NCBI GenBank assembly: GCA_030651765.1
Contig: JAUSBY010000015.1
Coordinates: forward strand, 138,043 to 192,824
Origin: Coriobacteriia bacterium
GTDB lineage: Bacteria > Actinomycetota > Coriobacteriia > Anaerosomatales > Anaerosomataceae
Direction of reading: 5' to 3'
DNA length: 54,782 bases
The stretch's first letter is position 1; each line of letters opens with the position of its first letter. Of this stretch, positions 10,306-19,564 are shown piece by piece. Below the pieces are notes generated by a model. The model made no database searches, was not told the origin of the DNA, and worked only from the letters and a program-made list of their open reading frames with translations. A program made the position numbers and the translations under genes.

Positions 10306-10965
10306 ATGGTGCCACAGGTAAGGGTCTACATCGTCGATGATCACGAACTGGTGCGGTACGCACTCCGCGCGGTGGTGGAGTCGGACGGCGATATGCTCGT
10401 GGTCGGTGAGGCGTCCTCAGGCGAGGAGGCGCTCGGCGACATCGAGCGGGTCACCCCGGATCTCGTCCTGCTCGATCTGCGCATGCCCGGGATCGGTGGC
10501 GTGGAGACGTGCCGACGACTGCTTGAGAGCTGGCCGGGCCTGCGCGTGGTCGTGCTTACCAGCTACGGTGACGACGATGAGGTGTTCGGCGTTCTCACCG
10601 CCGGGGCGGTCGGCTACATCATGAAGGATACGAGTCCCGAGGCGCTGTTGCAGGCGCTTCGCGGGGTCGCCGACGGTCAGACCGTGCTCGATTCGGATGT
10701 GGCGAGGCGGGTGATCGACGCCGGCGGACCGGGCCCCGCACCGTTCGACCCCGGCCTGTCCGAGCGGGAGACCGATGTCTTGACGCTGCTGGCCCGGGGC
10801 TGGAGTAACCGTCGCATCGCGCGGGAGTTGTGGATCACCGAGCCGACGGTGAAGTCTCACGTGAGCCACATCTTGCGCAAACTCAAAGTCGCGGACCGCA
10901 CGGGAGCCGCCCTCGAGGCGGTGCGGCTCGGTATCGTCGTGCTGCCACCGGCCGGGTCTGATTAG
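10306..10965 (+). CDS. NarL/FixJ-family response regulator
   Basis: A 219-residue two-domain regulator. The receiver has the acidic pocket Asp11/Asp12, phosphoacceptor Asp57 in LVLLDLRMPG, and the conserved Lys in GYIMKD (~107). The C-terminal LuxR-type helix-turn-helix (~150-205) includes LSERETDVLTLLARG and TVKSHVSHILRKL. It is paired with the upstream histidine kinase. DNA targets are unknown; a perfect GTGACG dyad 57 bases downstream of the gene, in front of the pilin gene, is a candidate. Confidence 0.93.
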   Translation: MVPQVRVYIVDDHELVRYALRAVVESDGDMLVVGEASSGEEALGDIERVTPDLVLLDLRMPGIGGVETCRRLLESWPGLRVVVLTSYGDDDEVFGVLTAGAVGYIMKDTSPEALLQALRGVADGQTVLDSDVARRVIDAGGPGPAPFDPGLSERETDVLTLLARGWSNRRIARELWITEPTVKSHVSHILRKLKVADRTGAALEAVRLGIVVLPPAGSD

Positions 10966-11022
10966 GCGCACCGACTTTCGGCCCCCCAGGTTTCATCCCC
11001 ACATCATCCCGTCGGCACGACT

Positions 11023-11036
11023 GTGACGACCGTCAC
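11023..11036. promoter_or_regulatory. Perfect inverted repeat upstream of flp (candidate operator)
   Basis: GTGACG-AC-CGTCAC is a perfect 6-bp dyad with a 2-base centre, in the 129-base gap between the response regulator and the pilin gene, about 58 bases before the flp start. No protein is assigned. The adjacent NarL-type regulator is the obvious candidate, although classic NarL sites look different. Confidence 0.35.
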
Positions 11037-11094
11037 TAAGGGAATCCTTTTCGGTAGTTCAATGTCTTCGGACGGTGGGGGGAGGTGTCTCGCT

Positions 11095-11277
11095 ATGTTC
11101 CAGACGTTGGTTGTTCGGCTGCTTACGCGTGTGAAGAGTGATGAGGGGGCCACGGCCGTCGAGTACGGGATCATGGTCGCGGCGATCGCGGCGATTATCG
11201 TCGGCGTCGTCATCTTGCTCGGCGAGCAGATCCAGGCGGCATTCCAGGCCGTGGTTGATGCGCTCGCAGCGCTCTAG
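11095..11277 (+). CDS. flp: Flp/Fap-type pilin subunit
   Basis: A 60-residue type IVb pilin. It has a short basic leader and the processing motif DEG-ATAVEYG (cleavage expected after Gly by a TadV/CpaA peptidase, with the Glu-Tyr pair at +5/+6). A hydrophobic helix (IMVAAIAAIIVGVVILLG) and a short tail follow. The start is ATG 11095, preceded by GGGGGGAGGTG; upstream in-frame ATGs would add residues alien to the family. It opens the Tad operon and is separated from tadE by a strong hairpin, as expected for a highly expressed major subunit. No prepilin peptidase is in the window. Confidence 0.92.
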   Translation: MFQTLVVRLLTRVKSDEGATAVEYGIMVAAIAAIIVGVVILLGEQIQAAFQAVVDALAAL

Positions 11278-11283
11278 GTGCTC

Positions 11284-11322
11284 GTGAGGCGAGGGTCCGC
11301 ACCGCGCGGGTCCTCGCCTCAC
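11284..11322 (+). terminator. Hairpin between flp and tadE (attenuator/partial terminator)
   Basis: A perfect 11-bp outer stem, GTGAGGCGAGG (11284-11294) with CCTCGCCTCAC (11312-11322), plus an inner CCGC/GCGG pairing. There is no T-run. Its place between the pilin and the assembly genes suggests mRNA stabilisation of flp or attenuation of downstream transcription. Confidence 0.55.
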
Positions 11323-11349
11323 GGTGGGTGATCGCACACGGGAGGCGAG

Positions 11350-11781
11350 ATGGCTGGCGTCCGTGGACATGCGTACTCCGATGAGGGCGCCGCAGCGGTC
11401 GAGTTCGCGCTCGTGGCGATGATCCTCGTTGTCCTGCTGCTCGGCATCATGCAGTTCGGCTACCTGTTCTATCAGTGGAACGAGATCACCCATGCCGCTC
11501 GTGAGGGCGCACGATGGGCGGCGCTGGAGTATCCGGGCGGCTCCGTGGGGACGCCCGACACGGTGCGCTACAAGGTTGCGCAGGCTGCTCCGGGCATGGC
11601 CCTGACCGATGTGGACATCCTCGTGAGCCCGGAGAACCCCGGGATTGATGACGTGGGCGAACCCGCGACAGTCATCGTGAGCCATGCGGTTCCGCTCTTC
11701 ACACCGCTGATGCAGAACATCTTCGGCACTTCAGATGACACGTTCGTGTTGCGGAGTACCGCGACACTGAGGATCGAGTGA
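11350..11781 (+). CDS. tadE: TadE-like minor pseudopilin
   Basis: 143 residues with a pilin-like N-terminus DEG-AAAVEFALVAMILVVLLLG (processing site plus TM helix, ~11-33) followed by the TadE signature FYQWNEITHAAREGARWAA and a soluble domain of ~90 residues. TadE-type pseudopilins are minor components needed for Flp pilus biogenesis. The ribosome site GGAGGCG lies directly upstream of ATG 11350. The stop overlaps the next start (GTGA). Confidence 0.88.
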   Translation: MAGVRGHAYSDEGAAAVEFALVAMILVVLLLGIMQFGYLFYQWNEITHAAREGARWAALEYPGGSVGTPDTVRYKVAQAAPGMALTDVDILVSPENPGIDDVGEPATVIVSHAVPLFTPLMQNIFGTSDDTFVLRSTATLRIE

Positions 11782-13397
11782 GTACGATGATGCGCTTGTT
11801 GAAAGACGACGAAGGCGCGACGGCCGTCACCGTCGCGCTCGTGATGTTCGTACTCGTGTTGTTCGCCGCTCTGGCGGTCGATGTCGGCTACGGGTACAGC
11901 GTCCGACGGCAGCTGCAGACGGCTGCGGATGCGGCCGCCCTCGCGGGGTGTCGCGTGCTCGCCGACAAGGGCACGAACGCCGAGGTGCTGGCCGTGGCGG
12001 AGGACTACGCCGATCGAAACGCCGTCGCGCCCGGTGACGGGCTGAGTGTGGTCGAAGATCCGCCCGATACCGAAGTGGGCGCCGACTACGTTCAAGTGAC
12101 GGTGATGAAGAACGCGCCCCTGTTCTTCGGCCGGATCCTCGGCTCGGAGTCGGCCTACGTGCAGGCCAGCGCACGCGCCAGGATCGCCTACCTGACCGGT
12201 CTCAAGGGAATCGTGCCGTGGGGCGTGCCGATCATTCGGGCGAACAAGGTGAGCGTCCGGATCGGTGGCGGGCAGGAGGTGTGGCTCACCGACCAGGGTT
12301 CCGGTCTGTGGCGAACGACGGTTGCGGCTCCCGGTGCCACATCGACCAACGGCTACCCGGTGGACATCACTGTCTACAACGATCAGACGGCCTATCCGGA
12401 CGGCACGGTGGAGTATCCCGACGGTGTTCCCGAGCCGATTCCGGGCGCGGCCGCCCTTGCCGTCCTCCCGGCCGGTTGCCCCATCACGGACGTGTCGCTC
12501 GGCGCCTACGTTGTCACCGCGGGGCAGGACACCGCGGTGGAGCTTCGGGTCGCCTCGCCGACCGAGCCCGAAGCGCGCTTCAACGGCAAGAAGCACAAGA
12601 TGACCGAGATCGCCGGGCAGCCCGGTGTGTGGAGGGCGACCCTTCCCGTGCCTGACTCGGACGATCTCATCGCGACGTTCCCCGTGAACGTGAGCACGTC
12701 AGGCTGCTCGCTCACCTCAGTGGCGGTCCTCATGGTGCGCCGCGCCACGTTCCCCGTTGCCGACGTTTCGCTCACCGACTACGTCGTCGGTCCCGGCGGC
12801 ACGCTCTCCGTGTCGGTGCAGCTGCACGACTACGTCTACGGGGATCGGTACGAGCTTCGGGTTGCAGGTGGCGGCGGCGAGGTCGGCAACTTCTGCTCTA
12901 TCGATCTCTCGACGACCAGGCATACGCCCAACTGGCGCAACCCGCAGCATCCGGCCGAGTACGATGTCACCTCGGACCCGGCGTACAAGCCGCCCACCTA
13001 CTACTGTTACCTCGAGAAACCCTTCCCGTTCGTCATCCATATCGGCGACACGATCTGGACCGAGCCGGGCGCGATGTCCGGCGCTCAGAGTTCGAGTGCG
13101 CTCGATGTGCGGTTCGGCGGAGATGATCGCACGTTCGCCGAGTGGATCGCTTCCGGCGACACGGGTTCGGCACGCGTGGTCTACGTTCCGGTTCTCGAGA
13201 AGATGCAGCACGTGACGGGAACGTCGCCGATGCGGGTGGTGGGGCTGGCGTCGTTCTACGTGGAGCCGGAGTCCAACATCAAGAAGAACGACATCGTTGG
13301 CCGGTTCATCGAGTACGTCACCCCGTCGGACGCGATCTCCGACACACCGCCCGACGGGCTGTATGTCGAGACCGTCAGGCTGGTGCCACCGCAGTGA
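11778..13397 (+). CDS. tadG: TadG-like pilus-associated protein with duplicated extracellular module
   Basis: 539 residues. The N-terminus DDEGATAVTVALVMFVLVLF (TM ~15-38) and the TadG segment VDVGYGYSVRRQLQTAADAAALAG identify the family. The rest is a long extracellular region. Two stretches resemble each other, ITDVSLGAYVVTAGQDT (~237) and VADVSLTDYVVGPGGTL (~328), suggesting tandem immunoglobulin-like folds. GTG 11778 overlaps the tadE stop. It is likely exported and membrane-anchored; the exact role of TadG in pilus assembly is not well defined in any organism. Confidence 0.8.
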   Translation: MSTMMRLLKDDEGATAVTVALVMFVLVLFAALAVDVGYGYSVRRQLQTAADAAALAGCRVLADKGTNAEVLAVAEDYADRNAVAPGDGLSVVEDPPDTEVGADYVQVTVMKNAPLFFGRILGSESAYVQASARARIAYLTGLKGIVPWGVPIIRANKVSVRIGGGQEVWLTDQGSGLWRTTVAAPGATSTNGYPVDITVYNDQTAYPDGTVEYPDGVPEPIPGAAALAVLPAGCPITDVSLGAYVVTAGQDTAVELRVASPTEPEARFNGKKHKMTEIAGQPGVWRATLPVPDSDDLIATFPVNVSTSGCSLTSVAVLMVRRATFPVADVSLTDYVVGPGGTLSVSVQLHDYVYGDRYELRVAGGGGEVGNFCSIDLSTTRHTPNWRNPQHPAEYDVTSDPAYKPPTYYCYLEKPFPFVIHIGDTIWTEPGAMSGAQSSSALDVRFGGDDRTFAEWIASGDTGSARVVYVPVLEKMQHVTGTSPMRVVGLASFYVEPESNIKKNDIVGRFIEYVTPSDAISDTPPDGLYVETVRLVPPQ

Positions 13398-13422
13398 AAC
13401 CACACCCTGAAGGGACGGCGTG

Positions 13423-14190
13423 ATGAAGTCGAGACTGCTCATCCTGGCTGCGGCGATCGTCCTTGGCGTGGTTGCCGCCCTGCTCGTGGCCAACTACCTC
13501 AACGATGCGAGCGCCCGGCTGAGTGATGAGGCCGAGCCGGTGCAGATCATGGTCGCGGTGCAGGATGTGCCCCGCGGCACGCCGGCCGAGAACCTGCTGT
13601 CCGAGGGCTTCGTCGAGCTGCGCGAGGTACCGCGGCGGTATGTCGCTGACGGCGCGGTCTCATCCGGTAGTGCCATCGCGGGTCAGGTGCTGGCCACCTC
13701 ACTCGGCACGGGAGAGCAGGTGACCGCGTCGCGGTTCCGCTATGCGCGCGATGTGGGTCTGTCGTATGGCATCCCCGAAGGGCACGTGGCCGTGTCGGTG
13801 TCGGCCGACGATGTGAAGTGCGTCGGCGGCATGCTCAAACCCGGCGACTTCGTGCTCATCATCGCGACATTCGACCCCGGCCCGGCGGGCGAGGGAGCCG
13901 AGACGAGGATCCTGCTCGAGAAGGTCAAGGTCCTTGCCGTTGGCGCGCTGACGGACGCCGAGTCGCAGCCGACGACCACGACTGACACCGAGCGCGGCGG
14001 GCTTGCCGGCGACACCGCCAACACCACCCGGACGGCGGTGCTTACCGTGACGCTTGCGCTCGCACCTGCCGACGCCGAGAAGCTCGTGTTCGCCGAGGAA
14101 CAGGGAGTCACGCGGCTGGGTCTGCTGCCCGCCACCGCCACCGATGTTCCCGACACGCCAGGTCGGTCACTCGACTCGATCTTCGAGTGA
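13423..14190 (+). CDS. cpaB: Flp pilus assembly protein CpaB/RcpC
   Basis: 255 residues: one N-terminal TM helix (~5-24), then an SAF-like domain (VQIMVAVQDVPRGTPAENLL), and the RcpC/CpaB core (IPEGHVAVSVSADDVKCVGGMLKPGDFVLII). Family members are envelope components of the Tad machine. ATG 13423 has GAAGGGA at good spacing; a GTG three bases upstream is in frame. A Thr-rich linker (~180-195) is the only unusual part. It lies between tadG and cpaE. Confidence 0.87.
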   Translation: MKSRLLILAAAIVLGVVAALLVANYLNDASARLSDEAEPVQIMVAVQDVPRGTPAENLLSEGFVELREVPRRYVADGAVSSGSAIAGQVLATSLGTGEQVTASRFRYARDVGLSYGIPEGHVAVSVSADDVKCVGGMLKPGDFVLIIATFDPGPAGEGAETRILLEKVKVLAVGALTDAESQPTTTTDTERGGLAGDTANTTRTAVLTVTLALAPADAEKLVFAEEQGVTRLGLLPATATDVPDTPGRSLDSIFE

Positions 14191-14200
14191 GGGGGCTGCC

Positions 14201-15358
14201 ATGCGGTCGATCCTCATAGTCGATGCGGATGCCGGATTCTGCGAACGGGCGCGTGTCGCGGTCGAGCGCGCGGGCGATGTGCGCGTCGAGTCCGTCCCGA
14301 CCATCGACGACGCTCTAGCGCTCAAGGGCGCCGCCGATCGTGCGCTGCTCTTCGTCGGTCCGGGCATCCGTACGGCAGATGCACTCGCAGCAGCCGGGAC
14401 GATCTCCCGCGCGCACCCGGACATGGCGGTCGTGATGGTCGTCCCGGAGGAGTCGACGGATCTGCTTCGGCAGGCCATGCGCGCCGGTGTGCACGATGTG
14501 ATTCCGGCCGACCGCCCATGGGAGGAGGTCGCCACCGCCATAGGGGCGGCCGTCTCGAGCACGGGTGACCGTCCCCAGCCCATAGGCGCTGCCGCTTCCG
14601 AGGCGGCCAAGCGAGGACGCACGGTCACGGTCTTCAGCACAAAAGGGGGAGTCGGCAAGTCGGTGGTCGCGTGCAACGTGGCGGCCGCCCTCGCCGGCAT
14701 GGGCGCCGACGTCATCCTCGTAGACCTCGACCTCCAGTTCGGTGACACGGGCATCATGCTCGACCTCAAGCCCGAGCGGACGATATTCGACGCCGTGCAG
14801 TGCTACGAGCGCCTCGACGCCGAGATGCTGCGCGGCTTCCTGATCCCGCACAGCTCCGGCCTGAGGGTGCTACTCGCACCGGTGCATCCTGAGGATGCGG
14901 ATGCGGTCACCGCAAGCCGGGTGGCATCGATCCTCGGGATGCTGCGCGAGCTCGCCGAGATCGTGGTCGTCGACACCTCGGCATCCTTCGACGATGTCGT
15001 GCTGGCTGCCATCGACGTGAGCGACGAGGTGTACGCGGTGGCCACGATGGATGTGGCAAGTATCAAGAACACGCGTGTCTCGCTGCAGAAGCTCGCGCAA
15101 CTCGGCTACGACGCGGGGAGGACGAAGGTCGTCCTCAACCGGGCCGACAGCAAGGTGTGGCTCGATCTCGGCGAGGTCGAACAGTCTATCGATGCGGAGA
15201 CGATCGCCCGGATCCCGAGCGATCGGCTGGTCCCGCGGTCGGTCAATCGCGGGGTGCCGGTCGTCATCGATGCCCCGCGGTCCGCTGTCGCGCGGAGCCT
15301 TCTCGGCCTTGCCAAGCGCATAAAGACGGAAGGTGAGGTGACCGGCGATGTCGCTTAG
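14201..15358 (+). CDS. cpaE: CpaE/TadZ-like pilus localisation ATPase
   Basis: 385 residues. The N-terminal ~120 residues are a receiver-like domain (ILIVDADAGFCERARVAVE) that lacks a clear phosphorylation pocket, as is usual for TadZ. The C-terminal MinD/ParA-type ATPase carries KGGVGKS (~148-154), VDLDLQFGDTG and VVDTSASFDD. TadZ proteins place the pilus machine in the cell. The gene ends inside the next gene (11-base overlap), indicating coupling to cpaF. Confidence 0.89.
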   Translation: MRSILIVDADAGFCERARVAVERAGDVRVESVPTIDDALALKGAADRALLFVGPGIRTADALAAAGTISRAHPDMAVVMVVPEESTDLLRQAMRAGVHDVIPADRPWEEVATAIGAAVSSTGDRPQPIGAAASEAAKRGRTVTVFSTKGGVGKSVVACNVAAALAGMGADVILVDLDLQFGDTGIMLDLKPERTIFDAVQCYERLDAEMLRGFLIPHSSGLRVLLAPVHPEDADAVTASRVASILGMLRELAEIVVVDTSASFDDVVLAAIDVSDEVYAVATMDVASIKNTRVSLQKLAQLGYDAGRTKVVLNRADSKVWLDLGEVEQSIDAETIARIPSDRLVPRSVNRGVPVVIDAPRSAVARSLLGLAKRIKTEGEVTGDVA

Positions 15359-16706
15359 GGAGCGGCTGAGCGAGGTCGCGGACACGGCGGCGGTGGCCGA
15401 GGTTCGGCCGGAGTCGCCCGTGTCGCGCACGGGTAGGGATGCGATCAAGCGCAATCTGCACTACCTGCTCATCGAGGAGATGGGCACCGAGTTGAGTACG
15501 AGTACCGACGAGGCGGTCACGCGCCGTGCCATCGAGACCAAGCTCGCCGAACTCATCGGCAGGGAGAGCACGCCGCTCTCGCTCGCCGACCGCAGGGAGA
15601 TCTCCGCCGACGTGATCGACAACATCCTCGGATACGGCCCGTTGCAGTCGTTGCTCGAGGATCCCGATGTGACCGAGATCATGGTCAACGATCCGGCCAC
15701 CGTGTACGTGGAGCGGCGGGGTCTCATCCACCTCACCGACCGGCGGTTCATCGACGAGACGCATCTGCTGCACGTCATCGACAAGATCGTCGGACAGGTC
15801 GGCAGGCGCATCGACGAGGCATCGCCGATGGTCGACGCGCGCCTCCCCGACGGCTCGCGCGTCAACGCTGTCATCCACCCCCTCGCCATCAACGGGCCCA
15901 TGCTCACCATCCGCAAGTTCGCCCGCGAGCCGTACACGATCCGCGACCTCGTCGCCTTTGGGACCATCGATGAGCGTCTTGCCTCGTTCGTCGAGGCATG
16001 CGTACTAGGTAAGCTCAATATCCTCATCTCCGGAGGTACCGGTACGGGCAAGACGACGCTGCTCAACGTGGTCTCGGCGTTCGTCCCCGATGGAGAGCGC
16101 GTGATCACGATCGAGGACGCCGCCGAGCTGCGGCTCGGCCAGAGCCACGTGCTCCGCCTCGAGTCGCGTCCGCCCAACATCGAAGGGACCGGGCAGATCA
16201 CGATCCGCGACCTCGTCAGGAACTCGCTGCGCATGCGTCCGGACCGCATCGTCGTCGGCGAGGTACGCGGTTCAGAGGCGCTCGACATGTTGCAGGCGAT
16301 GAACACCGGTCACGAGGGTTCGCTCTCCACGATCCACGCGAACTCTCCCCGGGACTCGATCTCGCGCCTCGAGACGATGGTGCTCATGAGCGGATTCGAC
16401 CTGCCGGTTCGCGCGGTCCGCGAGCAGATCGCATCCGCGCTCGACATGATCATCCAGCTCGAGCGCCTTCGGGACGGCTCGAGGCGTGTGGTGCAGGTTG
16501 CCGAGGTGGACGGTATGGAGGGCGACACCGTTGTCATGCAGGACGTCTTCTACTACGACTTCTCGATGGGCGTGGACGAGAGCGGTGTCTCACTCGGCCG
16601 TCTGAAGAGTACGGGTCTGCGGCCCAAGTTCATGGAGCGCCTCGGCGATTTCGGCATCCATGTCCCGGCCGAGGTGTTCGCTTTCGAGCCTCCGGCGCGG
16701 CGGTGA
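15348..16706 (+). CDS. cpaF: CpaF/TadA secretion ATPase
   Basis: A 452-residue type II/IV secretion ATPase that powers Flp pilin polymerisation at the inner face of the membrane. Walker A GGTGTGKTT is at ~229-237, Walker B/Asp-box DRIVVGEVRG follows, and the His-box TGHEGSLSTIHAN completes the site. The N-terminal domain (LLEDPDVTEIMVNDPATVYVERRG) is typical of CpaF. ATG 15348 sits behind GGAAGGTGAGG, inside the end of cpaE. Confidence 0.95.
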   Translation: MSLRERLSEVADTAAVAEVRPESPVSRTGRDAIKRNLHYLLIEEMGTELSTSTDEAVTRRAIETKLAELIGRESTPLSLADRREISADVIDNILGYGPLQSLLEDPDVTEIMVNDPATVYVERRGLIHLTDRRFIDETHLLHVIDKIVGQVGRRIDEASPMVDARLPDGSRVNAVIHPLAINGPMLTIRKFAREPYTIRDLVAFGTIDERLASFVEACVLGKLNILISGGTGTGKTTLLNVVSAFVPDGERVITIEDAAELRLGQSHVLRLESRPPNIEGTGQITIRDLVRNSLRMRPDRIVVGEVRGSEALDMLQAMNTGHEGSLSTIHANSPRDSISRLETMVLMSGFDLPVRAVREQIASALDMIIQLERLRDGSRRVVQVAEVDGMEGDTVVMQDVFYYDFSMGVDESGVSLGRLKSTGLRPKFMERLGDFGIHVPAEVFAFEPPARR

Positions 16707-16710
16707 GAAC

Positions 16711-18633
16711 GTGAGACGCGCAGCCGCGATGGCAGTCGCGTTGCTCCTCGCGCTCGGCGCGGGGGGTCTGGGCCACGCGGCTCTTGCTCAGTCCGACGCG
16801 CCCGGGCTCGCGCTCGAGGTCGAGGACACTGAAGCGTTCCCATCGGTGACGCTTGCGGTGACGCTCCCGGTCGCGATGCTCTCCGAGGACGGGGGCGCTC
16901 CCGACTTCAGCGTCACCGAGAATGGGGAGGACGTCGAGGTGGTCTCCGCTGAGACCGAGTCGTTCACACGTGAGCCTCTCGATGTCGTACTCCTGATCGA
17001 TACCAGCGGCAGCATGGCCGGAGAACCGCTCGCCGACGCCAAGGCCGCCGCCCGTGGGTTTCTCGAGGCGATAGAGCCTGAGGATCGCGTGGCGCTCGTC
17101 AGTTTTGCGTTCAAGCCGGCGGTGGTCGCGCCGTTCACTGCCAATCGCGCCGAGGTACTCTCGGCGATCGACGGGCTGGTTGCCTCGGGAGAGACGGCGG
17201 TCCACGATGCCGTCGTGACCGCAGCGGGAATCGCGCGCTCCAGTGAGCGGCGGGTGGCCATGGTGCTCCTCTCCGACGGTGGCGACACGGTGAGCATCAA
17301 CTCGTTCGACAGTGCGGTATCGTCGGTGAAGGACATAGGCGCCCCCGTGTTCACGGTGGCCCTGGAGTCAGGCGAATGGGACCCGGCCGCGCTCGGTACG
17401 CTCGCCACAGCGACCGGCGGGCGCGCGCTCTCAACGGCGGACTCGGGAGAACTGCCGGCGCTCTACGCGGGGATCGCCCGCGAGCTGGGAAACCGGTTCC
17501 GCGTGACGTTCACGAGCCGCGTCCCGAACACCAAGGACCTCGAGATCGGCGTCCGTGCCACGCGCGGCCAACTGAGCGCCGCCGGCAGCCTGGCGCTGCC
17601 CAATCCGCAGTATGCCGAGTACGACCCTGGGGCCGCGCCACCGCTCGAGGCGGCGCATACCGGCGGGTGGCGGCCGCCGGTCGCGGTCGGTCTCACGTTC
17701 TTCGCCGTCATCGGTCTGGTCGGCTCGATCGGCATGATGCTCATGAGGCCGCGTGCCCGTCTCGAGCAGCTCGAGTTCTACGACCAGACCCGTGTCGCAC
17801 GTACCGCCGAGGAGCAGGCGCCGGGTACCCCCGGCGCGATCAGGGGTCGCATGCTGGATGCGGTCGGCTATGTAGCTGGGCAGGGGGGTTTCACGGCGCT
17901 CGTTCACGAGAAGCTCGAGCGTGCGGGGCTGCCGCTTCGTCCCGTCGAGTACATCTACCTGCACCTCATCTTCGTCATCATCATGGGACTCCTCGTCGGT
18001 CTGAGCTCGGGCTCGGTGCTCATCGCGATGGTAGTCGTCCTCATCGCCGTCATCGTGCCGATCCTCCTGCTCGAGAACGCGATCGAGCGCCGTCGCCTGC
18101 GGTTCGAAGAACAGTTGCCGGAGGTCCTCAACCTCGTGGCGGGGTCGCTTAGGGCCGGCTGGGGGATGCTGCAGTCGATCGCACTCGTGGTCGAACAGAT
18201 GGCCGCTCCCGCGTCGACGGAGTTCGCACGCGTGCAGACGGAGGCGCGCCTGGGCCTGCCCGTGGAGGAGGCGCTCGAGAGCATGGCCGAACGGCTCGAC
18301 AGCGACGACTTCCGATGGACGGTCGCGGCTATCGCCATCCAGCGTGAGGTGGGAGGCAATCTGGCCGAGGTGCTCGACATCGTCTCCGCCACGATGCGCG
18401 ACCGTGCCGAGCTTCGCCGTCACATCCGCTCTCTCACCGCCGAGGGCCGACTGTCGGGCACGATCCTGATCCTGCTGCCGATCGTCGAGCTCGGTGTGCT
18501 CATGTTGGTCAATCCCTCGTACATGGGGGCGATGTTCAGCCACCCGTTCGGCTGGTTCCTCGCCATCATGGGAGTGGCGTTGCTCTTGATCGGTGCGGTC
18601 TGGTTGCGTCGCGCGATGGCTGTGGAGGTGTGA
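16711..18633 (+). CDS. tadB: TadB platform protein fused to an N-terminal von Willebrand factor A domain
   Basis: 640 residues. A signal sequence (1-26, ending in AALAQ) is followed by an extracellular VWA domain with an intact MIDAS (DTSGS ~97-101, Thr in GETAVHD, Asp in LLSDGGD ~189). Then come a TM helix (~324-345) and a TadB-type T2SSF domain with several more TM helices (PEVLNLVAGSLRAGWGMLQS to the end). Ordinary TadB is ~300 residues and cytoplasm-facing; here the platform carries a metal-dependent adhesion-type domain outside. Start GTG 16711 is set by the signal peptide and a GGTGAG site. The gene is followed directly by tadC. Confidence 0.85.
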   Translation: MRRAAAMAVALLLALGAGGLGHAALAQSDAPGLALEVEDTEAFPSVTLAVTLPVAMLSEDGGAPDFSVTENGEDVEVVSAETESFTREPLDVVLLIDTSGSMAGEPLADAKAAARGFLEAIEPEDRVALVSFAFKPAVVAPFTANRAEVLSAIDGLVASGETAVHDAVVTAAGIARSSERRVAMVLLSDGGDTVSINSFDSAVSSVKDIGAPVFTVALESGEWDPAALGTLATATGGRALSTADSGELPALYAGIARELGNRFRVTFTSRVPNTKDLEIGVRATRGQLSAAGSLALPNPQYAEYDPGAAPPLEAAHTGGWRPPVAVGLTFFAVIGLVGSIGMMLMRPRARLEQLEFYDQTRVARTAEEQAPGTPGAIRGRMLDAVGYVAGQGGFTALVHEKLERAGLPLRPVEYIYLHLIFVIIMGLLVGLSSGSVLIAMVVVLIAVIVPILLLENAIERRRLRFEEQLPEVLNLVAGSLRAGWGMLQSIALVVEQMAAPASTEFARVQTEARLGLPVEEALESMAERLDSDDFRWTVAAIAIQREVGGNLAEVLDIVSATMRDRAELRRHIRSLTAEGRLSGTILILLPIVELGVLMLVNPSYMGAMFSHPFGWFLAIMGVALLLIGAVWLRRAMAVEV

Positions 18634-18634
18634 T

Positions 18635-19564
18635 GTGGGTACCCTCTCGGTCATCCTAGCCGGGTGTGCCGCTGCGCTGCTCGTGTACTCGCTACTGGGA
18701 TTGGTGGTGCGCGAGGAACGGGGCGTGAGCCGGAGACTGGCCGGTCTGACCGCGTACGAGGCTGAGCAGGCGACCGTGGTCGAACCGCTGCTGCAGCCGT
18801 TCCGGGACCGCGTCCTGAGTCCGGTCGCTGATGCGCTTGCCGGGGTCGCACGCCATGTGAGTCCATCGGTCTACGTCGAGGGTCTGCGCACGCGCCTCAT
18901 TCGCGCCGGTCATCCGCGCGGACTGGGGGTCGAGGGACTGCTGACGCTCAAGGTGCTGTGCGCGTTCGCCGCCGGCTTCACCTGCACCGTAGTGATCCTG
19001 CTCCTCTCCGGCGGACTGTCCGGCGCCGGCTTGTTGGCGACGCTTGCGGCGGCGGTCGGCTTCTTTGTGCCGGACGTCTGGCTCCACGGCAAGGAGTCGG
19101 CGCGCAAGCTCGCCATCCGTCGCGCGCTCCCGGACATGCTCGACATGCTGACCATCAGCGTGGAGGCGGGCCTGGGATTCGACGGTGCGGTGGCCAAGCT
19201 CGTCGCCAACAGCAGCGGTCCGCTCGCAGAGGAGTTTGCGCACATGCTCCAGGAGGTCCAGGCGGGCATCCCCCGCGCCAAAGCGTTCCGGCATCTTTCG
19301 GACAGGACGGACGTCCCTGAGGTCGCCACCTTCACGACTTCGATGGTCCAGGCCGACGTGTTCGGCATCAGCGTCTCGAAGGTGCTGCGGGCCCAGGCGA
19401 AGGAGATGCGCACCAAGCGTCGTCAGTATGCCGAGGAGGCGGCTCAGAAGGCGCCGGTCAAGATCGTCTTCCCGTTGGTGCTGTGCATTCTCCCCGCGAC
19501 GCTCATCGTCATCCTTGGCCCGGCGCTCGTGACCATCGGCCGCGCCTTCGGCATGATCGACTGA
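18635..19564 (+). CDS. tadC: TadC-like inner-membrane platform protein (T2SSF family)
   Basis: 309 residues with an N-terminal TM helix, a central pair (~105-140) and C-terminal TM helices around the T2SSF core ([25 protein letters not shown] and the C-terminal [25 protein letters not shown]). It partners TadB as the assembly platform for CpaF. The start is GTG 18635 behind GGAGGTG, one base past the tadB stop. It is the last gene of the Tad operon; no secretin or prepilin peptidase follows, and the missing secretin fits a monoderm envelope. Confidence 0.88.
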   Translation: MGTLSVILAGCAAALLVYSLLGLVVREERGVSRRLAGLTAYEAEQATVVEPLLQPFRDRVLSPVADALAGVARHVSPSVYVEGLRTRLIRAGHPRGLGVEGLLTLKVLCAFAAGFTCTVVILLLSGGLSGAGLLATLAAAVGFFVPDVWLHGKESARKLAIRRALPDMLDMLTISVEAGLGFDGAVAKLVANSSGPLAEEFAHMLQEVQAGIPRAKAFRHLSDRTDVPEVATFTTSMVQADVFGISVSKVLRAQAKEMRTKRRQYAEEAAQKAPVKIVFPLVLCILPATLIVILGPALVTIGRAFGMID

